Positions 10,676 to 20,618 of a DNA stretch of 64,000 nucleotides are shown piece by piece; positions within the stretch are counted from its first letter, which is position 1; each line of letters begins with the position of its first letter. This DNA is from Mollicutes bacterium. GTDB taxonomy: Bacteria > Bacillota_I > Bacilli_A > Izemoplasmatales > Izemoplasmataceae. The notes below the pieces were generated by a model. The model was given only the letters and a program-made list of their open reading frames with translations. It did not search any database and had not been told where the DNA came from. Location of the stretch: assembly GCA_003568315.1 (NCBI GenBank), contig PWYL01000004.1:26079-90078 (forward strand), read 5' to 3'. A program made the position numbers and the translations under genes.

Positions 10676-11661
10676 GAAGGTTCTTTGCGGCCCTTGCGGC
10701 CGAGGACAAAGGCAAAATCCGCTCGCTCCTTTATCAAGAAGCGGTCTACAGGGATTCGGAAGGGACCCTTTTCGAGGGGGCGGAGGAGATTGTCGAAAAC
10801 TTCTCGGCAATACCCGCGGACATTTTGAAACTCCATACCTACGAAGCGCTCCGGATTGTCGTCTTTTCAAATGGCGACACCATGAAGGTGAAGACCGAGG
10901 ACGGGAGGATCCGCCGATTCTATACCAAGAAGAAGTCGCCCTTCCGCCGGGTGCGGCTCGATTTCGCCTACAACGGGACGCTCTTTCACGGCTTTCAGCG
11001 CCAGAATGATAAAAGGACAGTCCAGGGTGTCCTCGAAAACATCCTCGCCCACATCACCAACGGCTCTGTGGCCTTGAAAGTCGCCGGCCGCACGGACAAG
11101 GGGGTCCATGCGCTCGCCCAGACCGCCCATTTCGACACTTCGAGCCCCATGGCGCCCGACAAGATGTTCACCATCCTCCAAAGGATGGCGCCCACAGACA
11201 TCCGTCCATTGAGGATGGAAGAGGTCCCGCCGGTGTTTCATGCCCGTTACGACGCGTTGGCGAAGACCTATCGCTACACACTTTGCCATGAGAAAGACCC
11301 GTTTTCCGCACATCAGAGCCTCTATCATGCCCCTGTCGACAAGAACGCATTGCAAGACATCCTCTCGGCGTGTCTCGGCACGCATGATTTCCGCGGTTTC
11401 GCGAAACAGACACCCGCCAGCGATCCCGTGAAAACCCTCCGGGCCGTCGAGATCTTCTCCGAAGGGGAAAAGACCCACATCGAAATCACGGGAACGGGGT
11501 TTTTACGACACATGATGCGCATCATCGTCGGAAACGCCCTCCGTGATCTCTCCAAGAGAACGAACCTTGTGAAAGAGGCTCTGGAGGAGCCCGGAAGGGA
11601 CGACACCAAGTTCATGGCGCCCGCCGCCGGTCTCAGCTTGAAAAAAGTCCATTACAAATGA
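10669..11661 (+). CDS. truA: tRNA pseudouridine(38-40) synthase TruA with N-terminal NTF2/SnoaL-like extension
   Basis: Catalytic VAGRTDKGVHALAQ; ~85 extra residues (MVRRFFAALAAEDKGKIRSLLYQEAVYRDSEGTLFEGAEEIVENFSAIP...) before the usual TruA start region. Confidence 0.9.
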   Translation: MVRRFFAALAAEDKGKIRSLLYQEAVYRDSEGTLFEGAEEIVENFSAIPADILKLHTYEALRIVVFSNGDTMKVKTEDGRIRRFYTKKKSPFRRVRLDFAYNGTLFHGFQRQNDKRTVQGVLENILAHITNGSVALKVAGRTDKGVHALAQTAHFDTSSPMAPDKMFTILQRMAPTDIRPLRMEEVPPVFHARYDALAKTYRYTLCHEKDPFSAHQSLYHAPVDKNALQDILSACLGTHDFRGFAKQTPASDPVKTLRAVEIFSEGEKTHIEITGTGFLRHMMRIIVGNALRDLSKRTNLVKEALEEPGRDDTKFMAPAAGLSLKKVHYK

Positions 11662-11671
11662 GAATTCCATG

Positions 11672-11698
11672 AAAAAACACGGCTTTGGCCGTGTTTTT
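11672..11698. terminator. Bidirectional intrinsic terminator between truA and znuB-like gene
   Basis: aaaaacacggc-cttt-gccgtgttttt. Confidence 0.9.
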
Positions 11699-11722
11699 GG
11701 TAGGTCGGGTAGGCAATGCGCA

Positions 11723-12631
11723 TCATTCGGTCCGGACTTCGGCCTCCATCGCGACCTTCTCTTCGGCATGCGGGGAAGAGAAGATTTTCTTGATGATGAT
11801 CACCATGAGCAGGATGAGGATGTTGAAGAGGACGATGGTCGCACCCGAGGGGAAGCCGAAACTGTAGGAGAGCCAAAGCCCCAGGATGACGGAGACTTCG
11901 CTGAAGAGAATCGCGATGAGAAGCGTCGTCTTGAAGGAGTTGCCGATTTTCATGGCGGCGGCCACGGGGATAATCATGAGGCTGCCCACGAGAAGGACAC
12001 CGACGGTCTCGATGGAAAGACTCACCACGAGTCCGAGGATGATGGTGGAGAAAAACTGGAAGACGCCCACGCGGATACCGAGCAAGCGTGCGTAGCGTTC
12101 ATCGAAACTGATGATCACGATCCGCTTGTAAAAAATGGCGATGAGCAAAAGGATCACAAATGTCGTGACGGCCATGATGAAGACGAAGTTCCTGCCGACC
12201 GTGAGGATGCTTCCGAACAGATAGTTGTAGATTTCGGTGTTGAAGCCGCCCGCCAAAGATATGAAAAGCGCCGACAGCGCGGTGCCGAGACTGATGACGA
12301 TCGGCATCGAGATTTCCTTGTAGTTTTTATAGTAGCTCCGGAGAGCCTCGATCAAGAGGGCGCCGATGACGGCGAATGTCATGCCGACATAAAGCGGATC
12401 GCCGATCGGCAGCCGGAGGATGTTCAGAAGGAAGAGCCCGATGGAAAGGCCGGCCAAAGAGAAGTGGCTGAGTGTGTCGGCGATGAGGCTCAAACGCTTG
12501 ATCACGACGAAAGAGCCGATCACGGGGGCCAAAAGACCGACCAATATTCCCGTGATGAGGGCGAATTGCATGAACTGTCTTTCGATGAGGGCGCGGATGA
12601 AACCCATGAGGATTAACGAATCGATCTCCAT
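11723..12631 (-). CDS. znuB: Metal (Zn/Mn-type) ABC transporter permease
   Basis: ABC-3 family permease (FVVIKRLSLIADTLSHFSLAGLSIGL). Confidence 0.85.
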   Translation of the reverse strand: MEIDSLILMGFIRALIERQFMQFALITGILVGLLAPVIGSFVVIKRLSLIADTLSHFSLAGLSIGLFLLNILRLPIGDPLYVGMTFAVIGALLIEALRSYYKNYKEISMPIVISLGTALSALFISLAGGFNTEIYNYLFGSILTVGRNFVFIMAVTTFVILLLIAIFYKRIVIISFDERYARLLGIRVGVFQFFSTIILGLVVSLSIETVGVLLVGSLMIIPVAAAMKIGNSFKTTLLIAILFSEVSVILGLWLSYSFGFPSGATIVLFNILILLMVIIIKKIFSSPHAEEKVAMEAEVRTE

Positions 12632-13296
12632 CAGTCCACCCCCCTCTCGAAATACTCGCTTGCGGCGATGGTGCGCGCCCGGCCGTCTGTGAGGCGCATG
12701 ATGCGGTTGAAGTTCGATCTGCCGGGTTTCAGATTGTGCGAGATCAGGATGACGGTCACACCCTCGTCGTTCAAATCGTTGACGATGCGATAGAATTTCG
12801 CTTCACTTTCGGCATCGATGCCGGCCGTGGGCTCGTCGAGGATGAGAAGATCGGGGTTGTTGACCATCGCCCGGGCGATGAAAACGCGTTGGAGTTGGCC
12901 ACCCGAGAGGGTGTTGATGTTCTCGTTTTGGAGTTCGAGGATGCCCATCCGGTCGAAGAGCGCGAGTTTGTCCTCATCGCGCATACGCGAGTAGCGGGAG
13001 ACATGCATGATCTCGTTCACGGTGATGGGGAACTCGTAATTGAAATCATCCAGTTTTTGCGGCACATAGCCGATGCGGAGCCGTCTCCGGAACTCGTTGA
13101 TTTCCATGCCGTCAAGGAAGATTTTCTTTTCGGGGACGCGGTTGATGCCCAAGATGCATTTGACGAGCGTGCTTTTCCCGCTGCCGTTGTTGCCGACGAC
13201 GACCAAAAAGTCCCCGTTTTCCAGATTCAGGGAGACATTTCGTAAAACCGGACGGTAATCGTAACTGAACGAGAGGTTCCGAACTTCGACGCGCAT
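12631..13296 (-). CDS. znuC: Metal (Zn/Mn-type) ABC transporter ATP-binding protein
   Basis: GNNGSGKSTLVK, LSGGQLQRVFIARAM; paired with permease. Confidence 0.85.
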   Translation of the reverse strand: MRVEVRNLSFSYDYRPVLRNVSLNLENGDFLVVVGNNGSGKSTLVKCILGINRVPEKKIFLDGMEINEFRRRLRIGYVPQKLDDFNYEFPITVNEIMHVSRYSRMRDEDKLALFDRMGILELQNENINTLSGGQLQRVFIARAMVNNPDLLILDEPTAGIDAESEAKFYRIVNDLNDEGVTVILISHNLKPGRSNFNRIMRLTDGRARTIAASEYFERGVD

Positions 13297-13499
13297 CTCA
13301 TATCATCCCGCTTTCAATCAAAGCCATTATATCACGAGACAGGACAACGACAAACACTTCACATCGTTTTTATTCTATCATGATTTTGCGATTGCCCAAA
13401 CGACAAAAGGCCCATCTCGCCCCTCAAGGGCAAAATGATATTTAAAAGTTGCCGAAAATGTGCGATAATGAACGCGAGAAGAAAGAGGAGTGACAGCGT

Positions 13500-14126
13500 G
13501 TGGAGAAGATGTTCATCACTTTCGAGGGCCCGGAGGGTTCCGGCAAGACTTCCGTGTTGAAATCGGTCGAAAAAAGACTCCGAGACCGCGGTGTGGATGT
13601 CATGACAACCCGGGAACCCGGAGGCATCAAGATCTCGGAACTCATCAGGGACATCATCCTCGATGTGCATCATTCGGAGATGGACGCTCGTACGGAAGCG
13701 CTCCTTTATGCTGCCAGCCGTCGCCAGCATCTTGTCGAGAAGATCATACCCGCCCTGGAAACGGGCAAGGTCGTCCTCTGTGACCGGTTTGTGGACAGTT
13801 CTTTGGCCTATCAGGGATATGGCCGCGAACTTGGTTTCCAGACGGTCTTCGATTTGAACAAGTTCGCCATCGACGCTTGTCTCCCCGATTTGACGATATT
13901 TGTCGACGTGCCGCCCAGTGTCGGTTTGGGCCGGGTATTCGACAACCATCGCCGTGTGGACCGGCTGGATCTCGAGGACATGGCATTCCACAAGCGGGTC
14001 TATCAGGGCTATCAGGAACTGATTGCGAAATGGCCCGACCGCATCAAGACCGTCGATGGAACAAAATCCCTCGATGAAGTCGTGAAAGCGACAATGGAAC
14101 TCATCGACAGACTCAAAAAAGGATGA
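13500..14126 (+). CDS. tmk: Thymidylate kinase
   Basis: MFITFEGPEGSGKTSVLK, TTREPGG, DRFVDSSLAYQG. Confidence 0.96.
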   Translation: MEKMFITFEGPEGSGKTSVLKSVEKRLRDRGVDVMTTREPGGIKISELIRDIILDVHHSEMDARTEALLYAASRRQHLVEKIIPALETGKVVLCDRFVDSSLAYQGYGRELGFQTVFDLNKFAIDACLPDLTIFVDVPPSVGLGRVFDNHRRVDRLDLEDMAFHKRVYQGYQELIAKWPDRIKTVDGTKSLDEVVKATMELIDRLKKG

Positions 14127-15127
14127 TTACCGTGGATTTTCTGGATATGAAAAACGCACAGAAGGAAGCCGTGTCGATGCTCGTGAACAGCTATCACCGT
14201 GACAGGCTCTCCCACGCCTACATCTTCGAAGGCGAGGCGGGGGGCATGAAATTCGACACCGCGCTTTTTTTTGCGGCGCTTTTGCTTTGCGAAAGCGAAG
14301 ACAAGCGACCTTGTGGTGTTTGTTCCGCCTGTCGCCGTATCGACCGTACGACCCATCCGAACGTCCACATCGTCCGCCCGACGCGGGAACAGATCCTGAA
14401 AGAGTCGATCAAGGAGCTACAGAGCGACTTTTCGAAGACATCACTCGAGGACGGTCCCAAGATATACATCATCGAGAAGGCGGACACGTTGAATCCGCAA
14501 GCTTCGAACGCACTCCTCAAATTTCTCGAGGAACCCGAGGGAGAGATGTATGCCGTCTTGCTCGTCGAGGATGAACAGAATCTTCTGCCGACCATCCGTT
14601 CCCGTTCACAGGTCGTCCCCTTCCATCCTCCCGCCAAAGCGGTCATCGAGAAAAAACTCCTTGGTGAAGGTTTCGATGCGCCCCTGGCCAAGTTGGCCGC
14701 GAGGATGTATCCGACCGTTACCGAAGCCCGCGACTTTCTCGAAGACGAGAACACCATGGTTGTTGTCGACGCGGTCTCCGATCTGTATGAGGCGCTTGCC
14801 AAGGACGAATCACCGCTCATCGCCTTTCGCCGGGAGGCCGATTCCCTCCTTTCTTCGCGAGAAAGCGCGGCCATCCTCCTCGATGTCTTCATCCACTACC
14901 AAAAAGACCTGATCTATGGTAAAATAGAAAACCGCAACCAAATAGCCTTTGTCGACCGGATCGATACCATCGAGGCTTTGGCGGAGCGTTTTTCGCTTTC
15001 CGGCCTCCTCGATGTACTCGAGAGGATGTTGACGTTCAGAATGCGCTTCCGCAGCTTCGTCAACGTCCGTCTGGCTTTCGACAATATCATGCTCGCACTG
15101 GGAAGAGGTTTGGAACATGGAGAATAG
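14123..15127 (+). CDS. holB: DNA polymerase III delta' subunit
   Basis: SHAYIFEGEAG, Zn Cys motif CGVCSAC, EKADTLNPQASNALLKFLEEP. Confidence 0.93.
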   Translation: MITVDFLDMKNAQKEAVSMLVNSYHRDRLSHAYIFEGEAGGMKFDTALFFAALLLCESEDKRPCGVCSACRRIDRTTHPNVHIVRPTREQILKESIKELQSDFSKTSLEDGPKIYIIEKADTLNPQASNALLKFLEEPEGEMYAVLLVEDEQNLLPTIRSRSQVVPFHPPAKAVIEKKLLGEGFDAPLAKLAARMYPTVTEARDFLEDENTMVVVDAVSDLYEALAKDESPLIAFRREADSLLSSRESAAILLDVFIHYQKDLIYGKIENRNQIAFVDRIDTIEALAERFSLSGLLDVLERMLTFRMRFRSFVNVRLAFDNIMLALGRGLEHGE

Positions 15128-15995
15128 AGTCGTCGGCGTGCGCTTCCGCCCGGCCGGCAAGAAATACTATTTCGATCCCAAGGACATGGATCTTTCTCCC
15201 GGGGACAGAGTCGTCGTGGAAACCGTTCGCGGCGTCGAACTGGGCGATATCATAGAGTCTGCGAAGAATGTCCCCAAAGAAGATTTGCACGCCTCCTTGA
15301 AACCGATCATCCGCAAGGCGACCAAGAAGGATCTGGACAAGGATGCCCGTCATCGTGACGAGATTCCGCAAATCCTTTCGCTGACCAAAAAATATGTTGA
15401 GAAGCACGATCTCGGTATGAAACTCCTCGATGCCGAATACACGCTCGACAGGGCGAAACTCATCATCTATTTCAACGCGGAGGGACGCATCGATTTCCGC
15501 GAACTTGTCAAGGATCTCGCCAACGAGTTCCGCCTGCGCATCGAACTCCGCCAGGTCGGGGCCCGTGACGGGGCGAAATTCCTCGGGGGCATCGGCCCTT
15601 GCGGCCTTTTGCTCTGCTGTAACACTTTTCTGGCAGAGTTCGAGACCGTTTCCATCAAGATGGCCAAGAACCAGAACTTGTCTTTGAACCCCTCGAACAT
15701 CTCCGGTCTTTGCGGGAAACTCCTATGTTGCATCCGTTATGAGGATGAGACATATATCCACCATCGTGAGGGGATGCCGAAAATGAACAGCCGGGTGGAG
15801 ACGGCGGACGGAAAAGGCAGGGTCGTCGCCAAGAACATCCTCGAACGAAGCGTGAAAGTCGAGTTGGACCAGGGTGGACAGCACCATTACGCTGTAGACG
15901 ATCTGCTCCATATCGATGAGTACGACCCCCTTGAATTCGTGAACAACAAGAACGGGAACAACAACAAACATGACGAAAAAAGCGACAACGGCTGA
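15117..15995 (+). CDS. ricT: PSP1-domain protein RicT (YaaT)
   Basis: Cys-rich PSP1 signature GGIGPCGLLLCCNTFL / SGLCGKLLCCIRYED; position after holB. Confidence 0.92.
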   Translation: MENRVVGVRFRPAGKKYYFDPKDMDLSPGDRVVVETVRGVELGDIIESAKNVPKEDLHASLKPIIRKATKKDLDKDARHRDEIPQILSLTKKYVEKHDLGMKLLDAEYTLDRAKLIIYFNAEGRIDFRELVKDLANEFRLRIELRQVGARDGAKFLGGIGPCGLLLCCNTFLAEFETVSIKMAKNQNLSLNPSNISGLCGKLLCCIRYEDETYIHHREGMPKMNSRVETADGKGRVVAKNILERSVKVELDQGGQHHYAVDDLLHIDEYDPLEFVNNKNGNNNKHDEKSDNG

Positions 15996-16743
15996 TTCCC
16001 GGGAATCCGTCCACACCCTGCTCGGCCACACGGACATGAAAATCATCCAGAGGAAGGACATCCATCCTTTCTCGATCGTCTCGGCCTTGCTTGCCGATTT
16101 CGCCTCCCTCCGGAAAAACACCCGGGTGGTCGTGGATTTCGGAACCGGATTCGCACCTGTGCCGCTTTTTTTGTCCAAACGTTCCGAAAAAATCAGAATC
16201 CACGGTATCGAGATCAATTCCGAAGCGGCCGACATCGCCAAAAGGAACGTGAAACTGAACGGGCTCGAAGAGCGGATCTTCATCATCGAAGACGACCTCA
16301 AGAACGCTTCCGCACACTTTCCGCCTTCGAGTGTCGATCTCGTCACCTGCAATCCTCCCTTCTTTCCGCATCGGGATATTGAAGAGAGCGATGTCGCAAC
16401 GGGTCGCACCATCGCTTCGCGGGAGGTCACGACCGACATCCGCACCATCGCCCGCGTGGCCGCTTCCATCCTGAAGAACAAGGGCTGTCTCTCCCTCGTG
16501 CATCGGTCGGAACGAATCGATGAGGTGTTCAAAGCACTCGGCGAGCAGCGCCTCTACCCGAAACGCATCCGTTTCGTCCATCCGCGGATTGATGCCCCGG
16601 CGACCACGGTACTCATCGAAGCCCTCCACAACACCGCTCCGGGCGTCACGGTGCTTCCCCCTCTCATCGTCCACAATGAGAGCGGCTACACCGAAGAGGT
16701 CGAAAGAATCTTTTGCCGAAAGCGCGTGAGACCATGGAAATGA
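15970..16743 (+). CDS. tRNA1(Val) (adenine(37)-N6)-methyltransferase-like protein (YabB family)
   Basis: FGTGFAPVPLFL and CNPPFF N6-methyltransferase motifs; gene order. Confidence 0.85.
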   Translation: MTKKATTADSRESVHTLLGHTDMKIIQRKDIHPFSIVSALLADFASLRKNTRVVVDFGTGFAPVPLFLSKRSEKIRIHGIEINSEAADIAKRNVKLNGLEERIFIIEDDLKNASAHFPPSSVDLVTCNPPFFPHRDIEESDVATGRTIASREVTTDIRTIARVAASILKNKGCLSLVHRSERIDEVFKALGEQRLYPKRIRFVHPRIDAPATTVLIEALHNTAPGVTVLPPLIVHNESGYTEEVERIFCRKRVRPWK

Positions 16744-17606
16744 TGAAGAGTTTCACGGAGGAAGCACCGACGCTTTTCCTCGTCGCCACACCGATCGGTA
16801 ACCTCGAGGACATCACCTACCGGGCGGTACGCATTCTGGGCGAGGTCGATATCATCTATGCCGAAGATACGCGTGTGAGCCGAAAGCTCCTTTCGCATCA
16901 CGGCATCAAGACGAAACTGGCGAGCCTTCACGCCCATAACGAGGAGGATCGCGCCGACATCGTCCTGCAGGTGTTGCGGGAAGGCGGTTCGGTCGCTCTC
17001 GTGAGCGATGCCGGTACCCCGCTCGTGAGCGACCCGGGTCTGGTCCTGACAAAGAAAGTGGCCGAGGCCGGCCACCCCGTCGTCGCCATTCCGGGTCCGA
17101 GCGCTTTCTTGCCGGCGCTTGTCGTTTCGGGTCTTCGCACACATCCTTTTTTGTTCTACGGTTTCCTTCCCGCGAAGAAAGAAAAGAGGCGGCGCACGCT
17201 GGAGACGTTGCGAGACCTCCCCTACACGCTTCTTTTCTATGAAGCGCCGCATCGTGTCCGGGGGACGCTTGCCGACATGGCCGACATTCTCGGAAAAAGG
17301 CGGGCCGCCCTCTGTAGGGAACTCACCAAACGTTTCGAAGAGGTGAGACGCTTCCGTCTCGACGAGGCGAGCGACCTTCCCGATTTGAAAGGGGAGATGG
17401 TCGTCGTCGTCGAAGGCGGAGAAGAGAGGAAGCAACTGCCCGAATCCGACCTCGCCGAACATGTCGAGATCCTCATCGCCGACGGATTGCCGGAGATGGA
17501 GGCGATCAAAAAGGTCGCCCGCATGCGCAAACTGAAAAAGAACACGGTCTACATGGCTTTCCAGAATAAGAAGAAACGCCAGAATTCCAAACGTTTCGAG
17601 GAGTGA
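16734..17606 (+). CDS. rsmI: 16S rRNA (cytidine(1402)-2'-O)-methyltransferase
   Basis: LFLVATPIGNLEDITYRAVRIL, EDTRVSRKLL, SDAGTPLVSDPG. Confidence 0.96.
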   Translation: MEMMKSFTEEAPTLFLVATPIGNLEDITYRAVRILGEVDIIYAEDTRVSRKLLSHHGIKTKLASLHAHNEEDRADIVLQVLREGGSVALVSDAGTPLVSDPGLVLTKKVAEAGHPVVAIPGPSAFLPALVVSGLRTHPFLFYGFLPAKKEKRRRTLETLRDLPYTLLFYEAPHRVRGTLADMADILGKRRAALCRELTKRFEEVRRFRLDEASDLPDLKGEMVVVVEGGEERKQLPESDLAEHVEILIADGLPEMEAIKKVARMRKLKKNTVYMAFQNKKKRQNSKRFEE

Positions 17607-17612
17607 GACCTC

Positions 17613-19544
17613 ATGGCCAAAACCTACTACATCACCACCCCGATCTATTATCCGAGCGGGAAACTGCATATCGGCAACACCTACACGACTGTCCTTTGCG
17701 ATGCCCTCCGCCGCTACAAGGACATGAGAGGCTACGACACCTTCTATCTCACCGGCATGGACGAGCACGGCAAGAAGATCGAGACGGTGGCGAAGGAAAG
17801 GAACCTGCCTCCCATCAAACATGTCGACGAGATCGCCGAGGAGACCGAGAAACTCTGGGAGCGGATGAGAATCTCGCACGACGATTTCATCCGCACGACC
17901 GAAAAGCGCCACAAGACCGTCGTACAGAAAATTTTTGAACGTCTCCTCGACCAGGGCGATATCTATCCCGGGATGTATGAGGGCTACTACTGCATGCACT
18001 GCGAATCCTTCTTCACCGAGAGTCAACTGGAGGAAGGGAACCTCTGTCCCGATTGCGGCCGCGAGACCTCGAAACTCCAAGAAGAGAGTTATTTCCTCCG
18101 CCTCAGCAAATACGAGAAGAAACTTCTCGATTTCATCGAGAAGAACCCCGGATTCATCACCCCCGAATCAAGGAAAAACGAGGTTGTCGCTTTCTTGAGG
18201 CAGGGTCTCCAGGACCTCTCGGTCTCTCGCACGACTTTTGATTGGGGTATCAAGGTCGTGAGCAACCCCAAACATGTCGTCTATGTCTGGATTGATGCGC
18301 TCTCGAACTATTTGAGCGCTCTGGGGTATTCGACCGATGACGATGCCAAATTCCAAAAGTACTGGTTCGGAGATGAAGTGGTCCATGTCGTGGGCAAGGA
18401 CATTCTTCGGTTCCATGCGATCTATTGGCCGATCATGCTCATGGCGCTCGATATCCCCATCACGTTCCGCCTCCATGTCCACGGTTTCTACATGCAAAAA
18501 GAGGGCAAGATGAGCAAATCCAAAGGCGGCGTGATCTATCCCGACACCCTGATCGAGAACTACGGTCTCGACGAACTGCGCTACTTCCTACTCCGTGAAC
18601 TTCCCTACGGAAGTGACGGGGTGTTCACCCCCGAGAGTTTCATCGATCGGATCAATTTCGATCTCGCCAACGATTTCGGCAATCTCCTGAACCGCACGAT
18701 CTCCATGATCAACAAATACTTCCAAGGGAAGGTCACCGCCTATTCCGAAGCGACCACGCCGTATGACGAGGATTTGCGCAAGGTTGCCGAAGCGACCGTC
18801 GCGGACTATGAGACGCTCATGGACGAGCTCAAGGTCGCCGAAGCCATCAAGACCGCGTGGAAACTCATCTCCCGCGCCAACAAGTACATCGACGAGACGA
18901 CACCTTGGCTCTTGGCGAAAGACGAAAGCAAATCGGGCGAGCTCGAGAACGTCCTCTACCACCTCGCCGAATCGCTCCGCATCGTCGGCATCCTCCTCCG
19001 GCCGATCCTTCTGGAAGCGAGCCGGGCCCTCTTCAAGCAGCTCGGCGTCCCGAAATCGCTTCGCGAGTATGAGACCGTGACATTCGGGGAACTCTCCGAA
19101 ATCACGGTCACGAAGAAACCCTCGCCTCTCTTCCCCCGCTTGGATGTCAAGGAGGAAGTGCAAAAACTCCAGAAAGTCATCCGGGGCGAGGAAGAAAGTG
19201 AAAAAACCGAAGAGGATGAGACCCTGGTCAGCCTGGATGATTTCACGAAACTCGACGTACGCGTGGCGAAAGTGGTCGAATGCCGGAATCATCCGAACGC
19301 CGACAAACTCCTCGTCCTCACCGTCGATGTCGGCGACCTCGGGACCCGACAACTCGTGGCCGGTGTGGCCAAGCATTACGAACCGAAAGAACTCGAAGGG
19401 AAACTCGTCGTCGCCATCGTCAATCTCGAGCCCGTGAATCTGAGAGGCGAAAAGAGCGAAGGCATGTTGCTCGCGGGGTCGAACGAAAAGACCATGGAAA
19501 TCCTTTTCGTGAAGGATCTCGAACCCGGCGATCCCGTCCAGTGA
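17613..19544 (+). CDS. metG: Methionyl-tRNA synthetase with C-terminal tRNA-binding domain
   Basis: ITTPIYYPSGKLHIGN, KMSKSKGG, C-terminal LDVRVAKVVECRNHPNADKLLVL. Confidence 0.97.
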   Translation: MAKTYYITTPIYYPSGKLHIGNTYTTVLCDALRRYKDMRGYDTFYLTGMDEHGKKIETVAKERNLPPIKHVDEIAEETEKLWERMRISHDDFIRTTEKRHKTVVQKIFERLLDQGDIYPGMYEGYYCMHCESFFTESQLEEGNLCPDCGRETSKLQEESYFLRLSKYEKKLLDFIEKNPGFITPESRKNEVVAFLRQGLQDLSVSRTTFDWGIKVVSNPKHVVYVWIDALSNYLSALGYSTDDDAKFQKYWFGDEVVHVVGKDILRFHAIYWPIMLMALDIPITFRLHVHGFYMQKEGKMSKSKGGVIYPDTLIENYGLDELRYFLLRELPYGSDGVFTPESFIDRINFDLANDFGNLLNRTISMINKYFQGKVTAYSEATTPYDEDLRKVAEATVADYETLMDELKVAEAIKTAWKLISRANKYIDETTPWLLAKDESKSGELENVLYHLAESLRIVGILLRPILLEASRALFKQLGVPKSLREYETVTFGELSEITVTKKPSPLFPRLDVKEEVQKLQKVIRGEEESEKTEEDETLVSLDDFTKLDVRVAKVVECRNHPNADKLLVLTVDVGDLGTRQLVAGVAKHYEPKELEGKLVVAIVNLEPVNLRGEKSEGMLLAGSNEKTMEILFVKDLEPGDPVQ

Positions 19545-19571
19545 AGAGCCCCACAAAAAGACATTTCTTCA

Positions 19572-19600
19572 TTGACATTTATCCGCAAATGAGCTATTAT
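19572..19600 (+). promoter_or_regulatory. Promoter of rplM-rpsI
   Basis: TTGACA-N17-TATTAT. Confidence 0.75.
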
Positions 19601-19610
19601 ATACGTCGGT

Positions 19611-19657
19611 ACATTTTTGGCTGCACATGTTTTCGTTTGCATCGGGCCAACTAGGAG
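19611..19657 (+). ncRNA. Candidate L13 ribosomal leader
   Basis: TTGGC...GCCAA stem with inner TGCA/TGCA, adjacent to AGGAGG of rplM. Confidence 0.45.
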
Positions 19658-19666
19658 GCAACCATT

Positions 19667-20101
19667 ATGAAGACTTTCATGGCAAAAAATGAAGATATCG
19701 AAAGAGCATGGCATGTCGTTGATGCGAAAGGGCAGACATTGGGCCGCCTCGCCAGTGAAGCGGCCGCGCTCCTTCGCGGCAAACACAAGCCGTCGTTCAC
19801 CCCGCATGTCGATTGCGGCGACCACGTAATCATCATCAACGCCAAGGACATTGAGCTTTCGGGCAAGAAATGGCAGGACAAGAAATATTACCGCCACTCC
19901 CAACACCCCGGGAGCCTCAAAGTCCGGACCGCTGCGGACATGAAGGAGAAACAGCCTTGCCACATGGTGGAACTCGCCGTCAAGGGAATGCTTCCCAAGG
20001 GGAGTCTCGGCCGGCAGATGTTCAAGAAACTCCATGTCTACGAAAATGAAGACCATCCCCATCAGGCTCAACAACCCAAACAGTACGAGCTCGAGGGTTA
20101 G
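19667..20101 (+). CDS. rplM: 50S ribosomal protein L13
   Basis: [41 protein letters not shown]. Confidence 0.98.
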   Translation: MKTFMAKNEDIERAWHVVDAKGQTLGRLASEAAALLRGKHKPSFTPHVDCGDHVIIINAKDIELSGKKWQDKKYYRHSQHPGSLKVRTAADMKEKQPCHMVELAVKGMLPKGSLGRQMFKKLHVYENEDHPHQAQQPKQYELEG

Positions 20102-20112
20102 GAGGTAGGATC

Positions 20113-20508
20113 ATGGCAGCAGAAGCGATGTACAAAGGCACAGGACGCCGCAAGAACTCGACCGCCCGCGTCATTTTGAAACCGGGTTCGGGTGAATTCG
20201 TCGTAAACGGACGCCCCATCGAGGATTACATCCCCTCGGCGGCCACGCGTCTCGACATCTACCAACCGCTGGAGACCACCGACACCAAGAGTTCCTTCGA
20301 CATCCAGGTGAACGTCGACGGCGGCGGTATCACCGGACAGGCCGGCGCCATCCGCCACGGTATCGCCAGAGCCCTCGTCGAGGTGAACCCGGATTATCGG
20401 AAGACACTGAAGAAAGCCGGTTTCATCACCCGCGACCCCCGTGAGAAAGAACGCAAGAAATACGGTCTGAAAAAAGCCCGTCGCGCGCCCCAGTTCAGCA
20501 AACGTTGA
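20113..20508 (+). CDS. rpsI: 30S ribosomal protein S9
   Basis: [18 protein letters not shown]-terminus [12 protein letters not shown]. Confidence 0.98.
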   Translation: MAAEAMYKGTGRRKNSTARVILKPGSGEFVVNGRPIEDYIPSAATRLDIYQPLETTDTKSSFDIQVNVDGGGITGQAGAIRHGIARALVEVNPDYRKTLKKAGFITRDPREKERKKYGLKKARRAPQFSKR

Positions 20509-20519
20509 CCATCGTTTCG

Positions 20520-20547
20520 AAAGCACGCCGCCGCGTGCTTTTTTTCT
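20520..20547 (+). terminator. Intrinsic terminator after rpsI
   Basis: aaagcacg-ccgc-cgtgcttttttt. Confidence 0.85.
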
Positions 20548-20552
20548 ATGTC

Positions 20553-20582
20553 TTGCCAGACATGTGTCCCGCATACTATAAT
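20553..20582 (+). promoter_or_regulatory. Promoter of gltX
   Basis: TTGCCA-N18-TATAAT. Confidence 0.65.
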
Positions 20583-20618
20583 GGATACGCAAACGCCACC
20601 ACCACGGGAGGAACGATT

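Noticed and set aside
11669-12616. 315-aa plus-strand ORF over the znuB-like gene
   Set aside because: Highly charged His/Asp/Glu-rich antisense product; the minus-strand permease is clearly the real gene.
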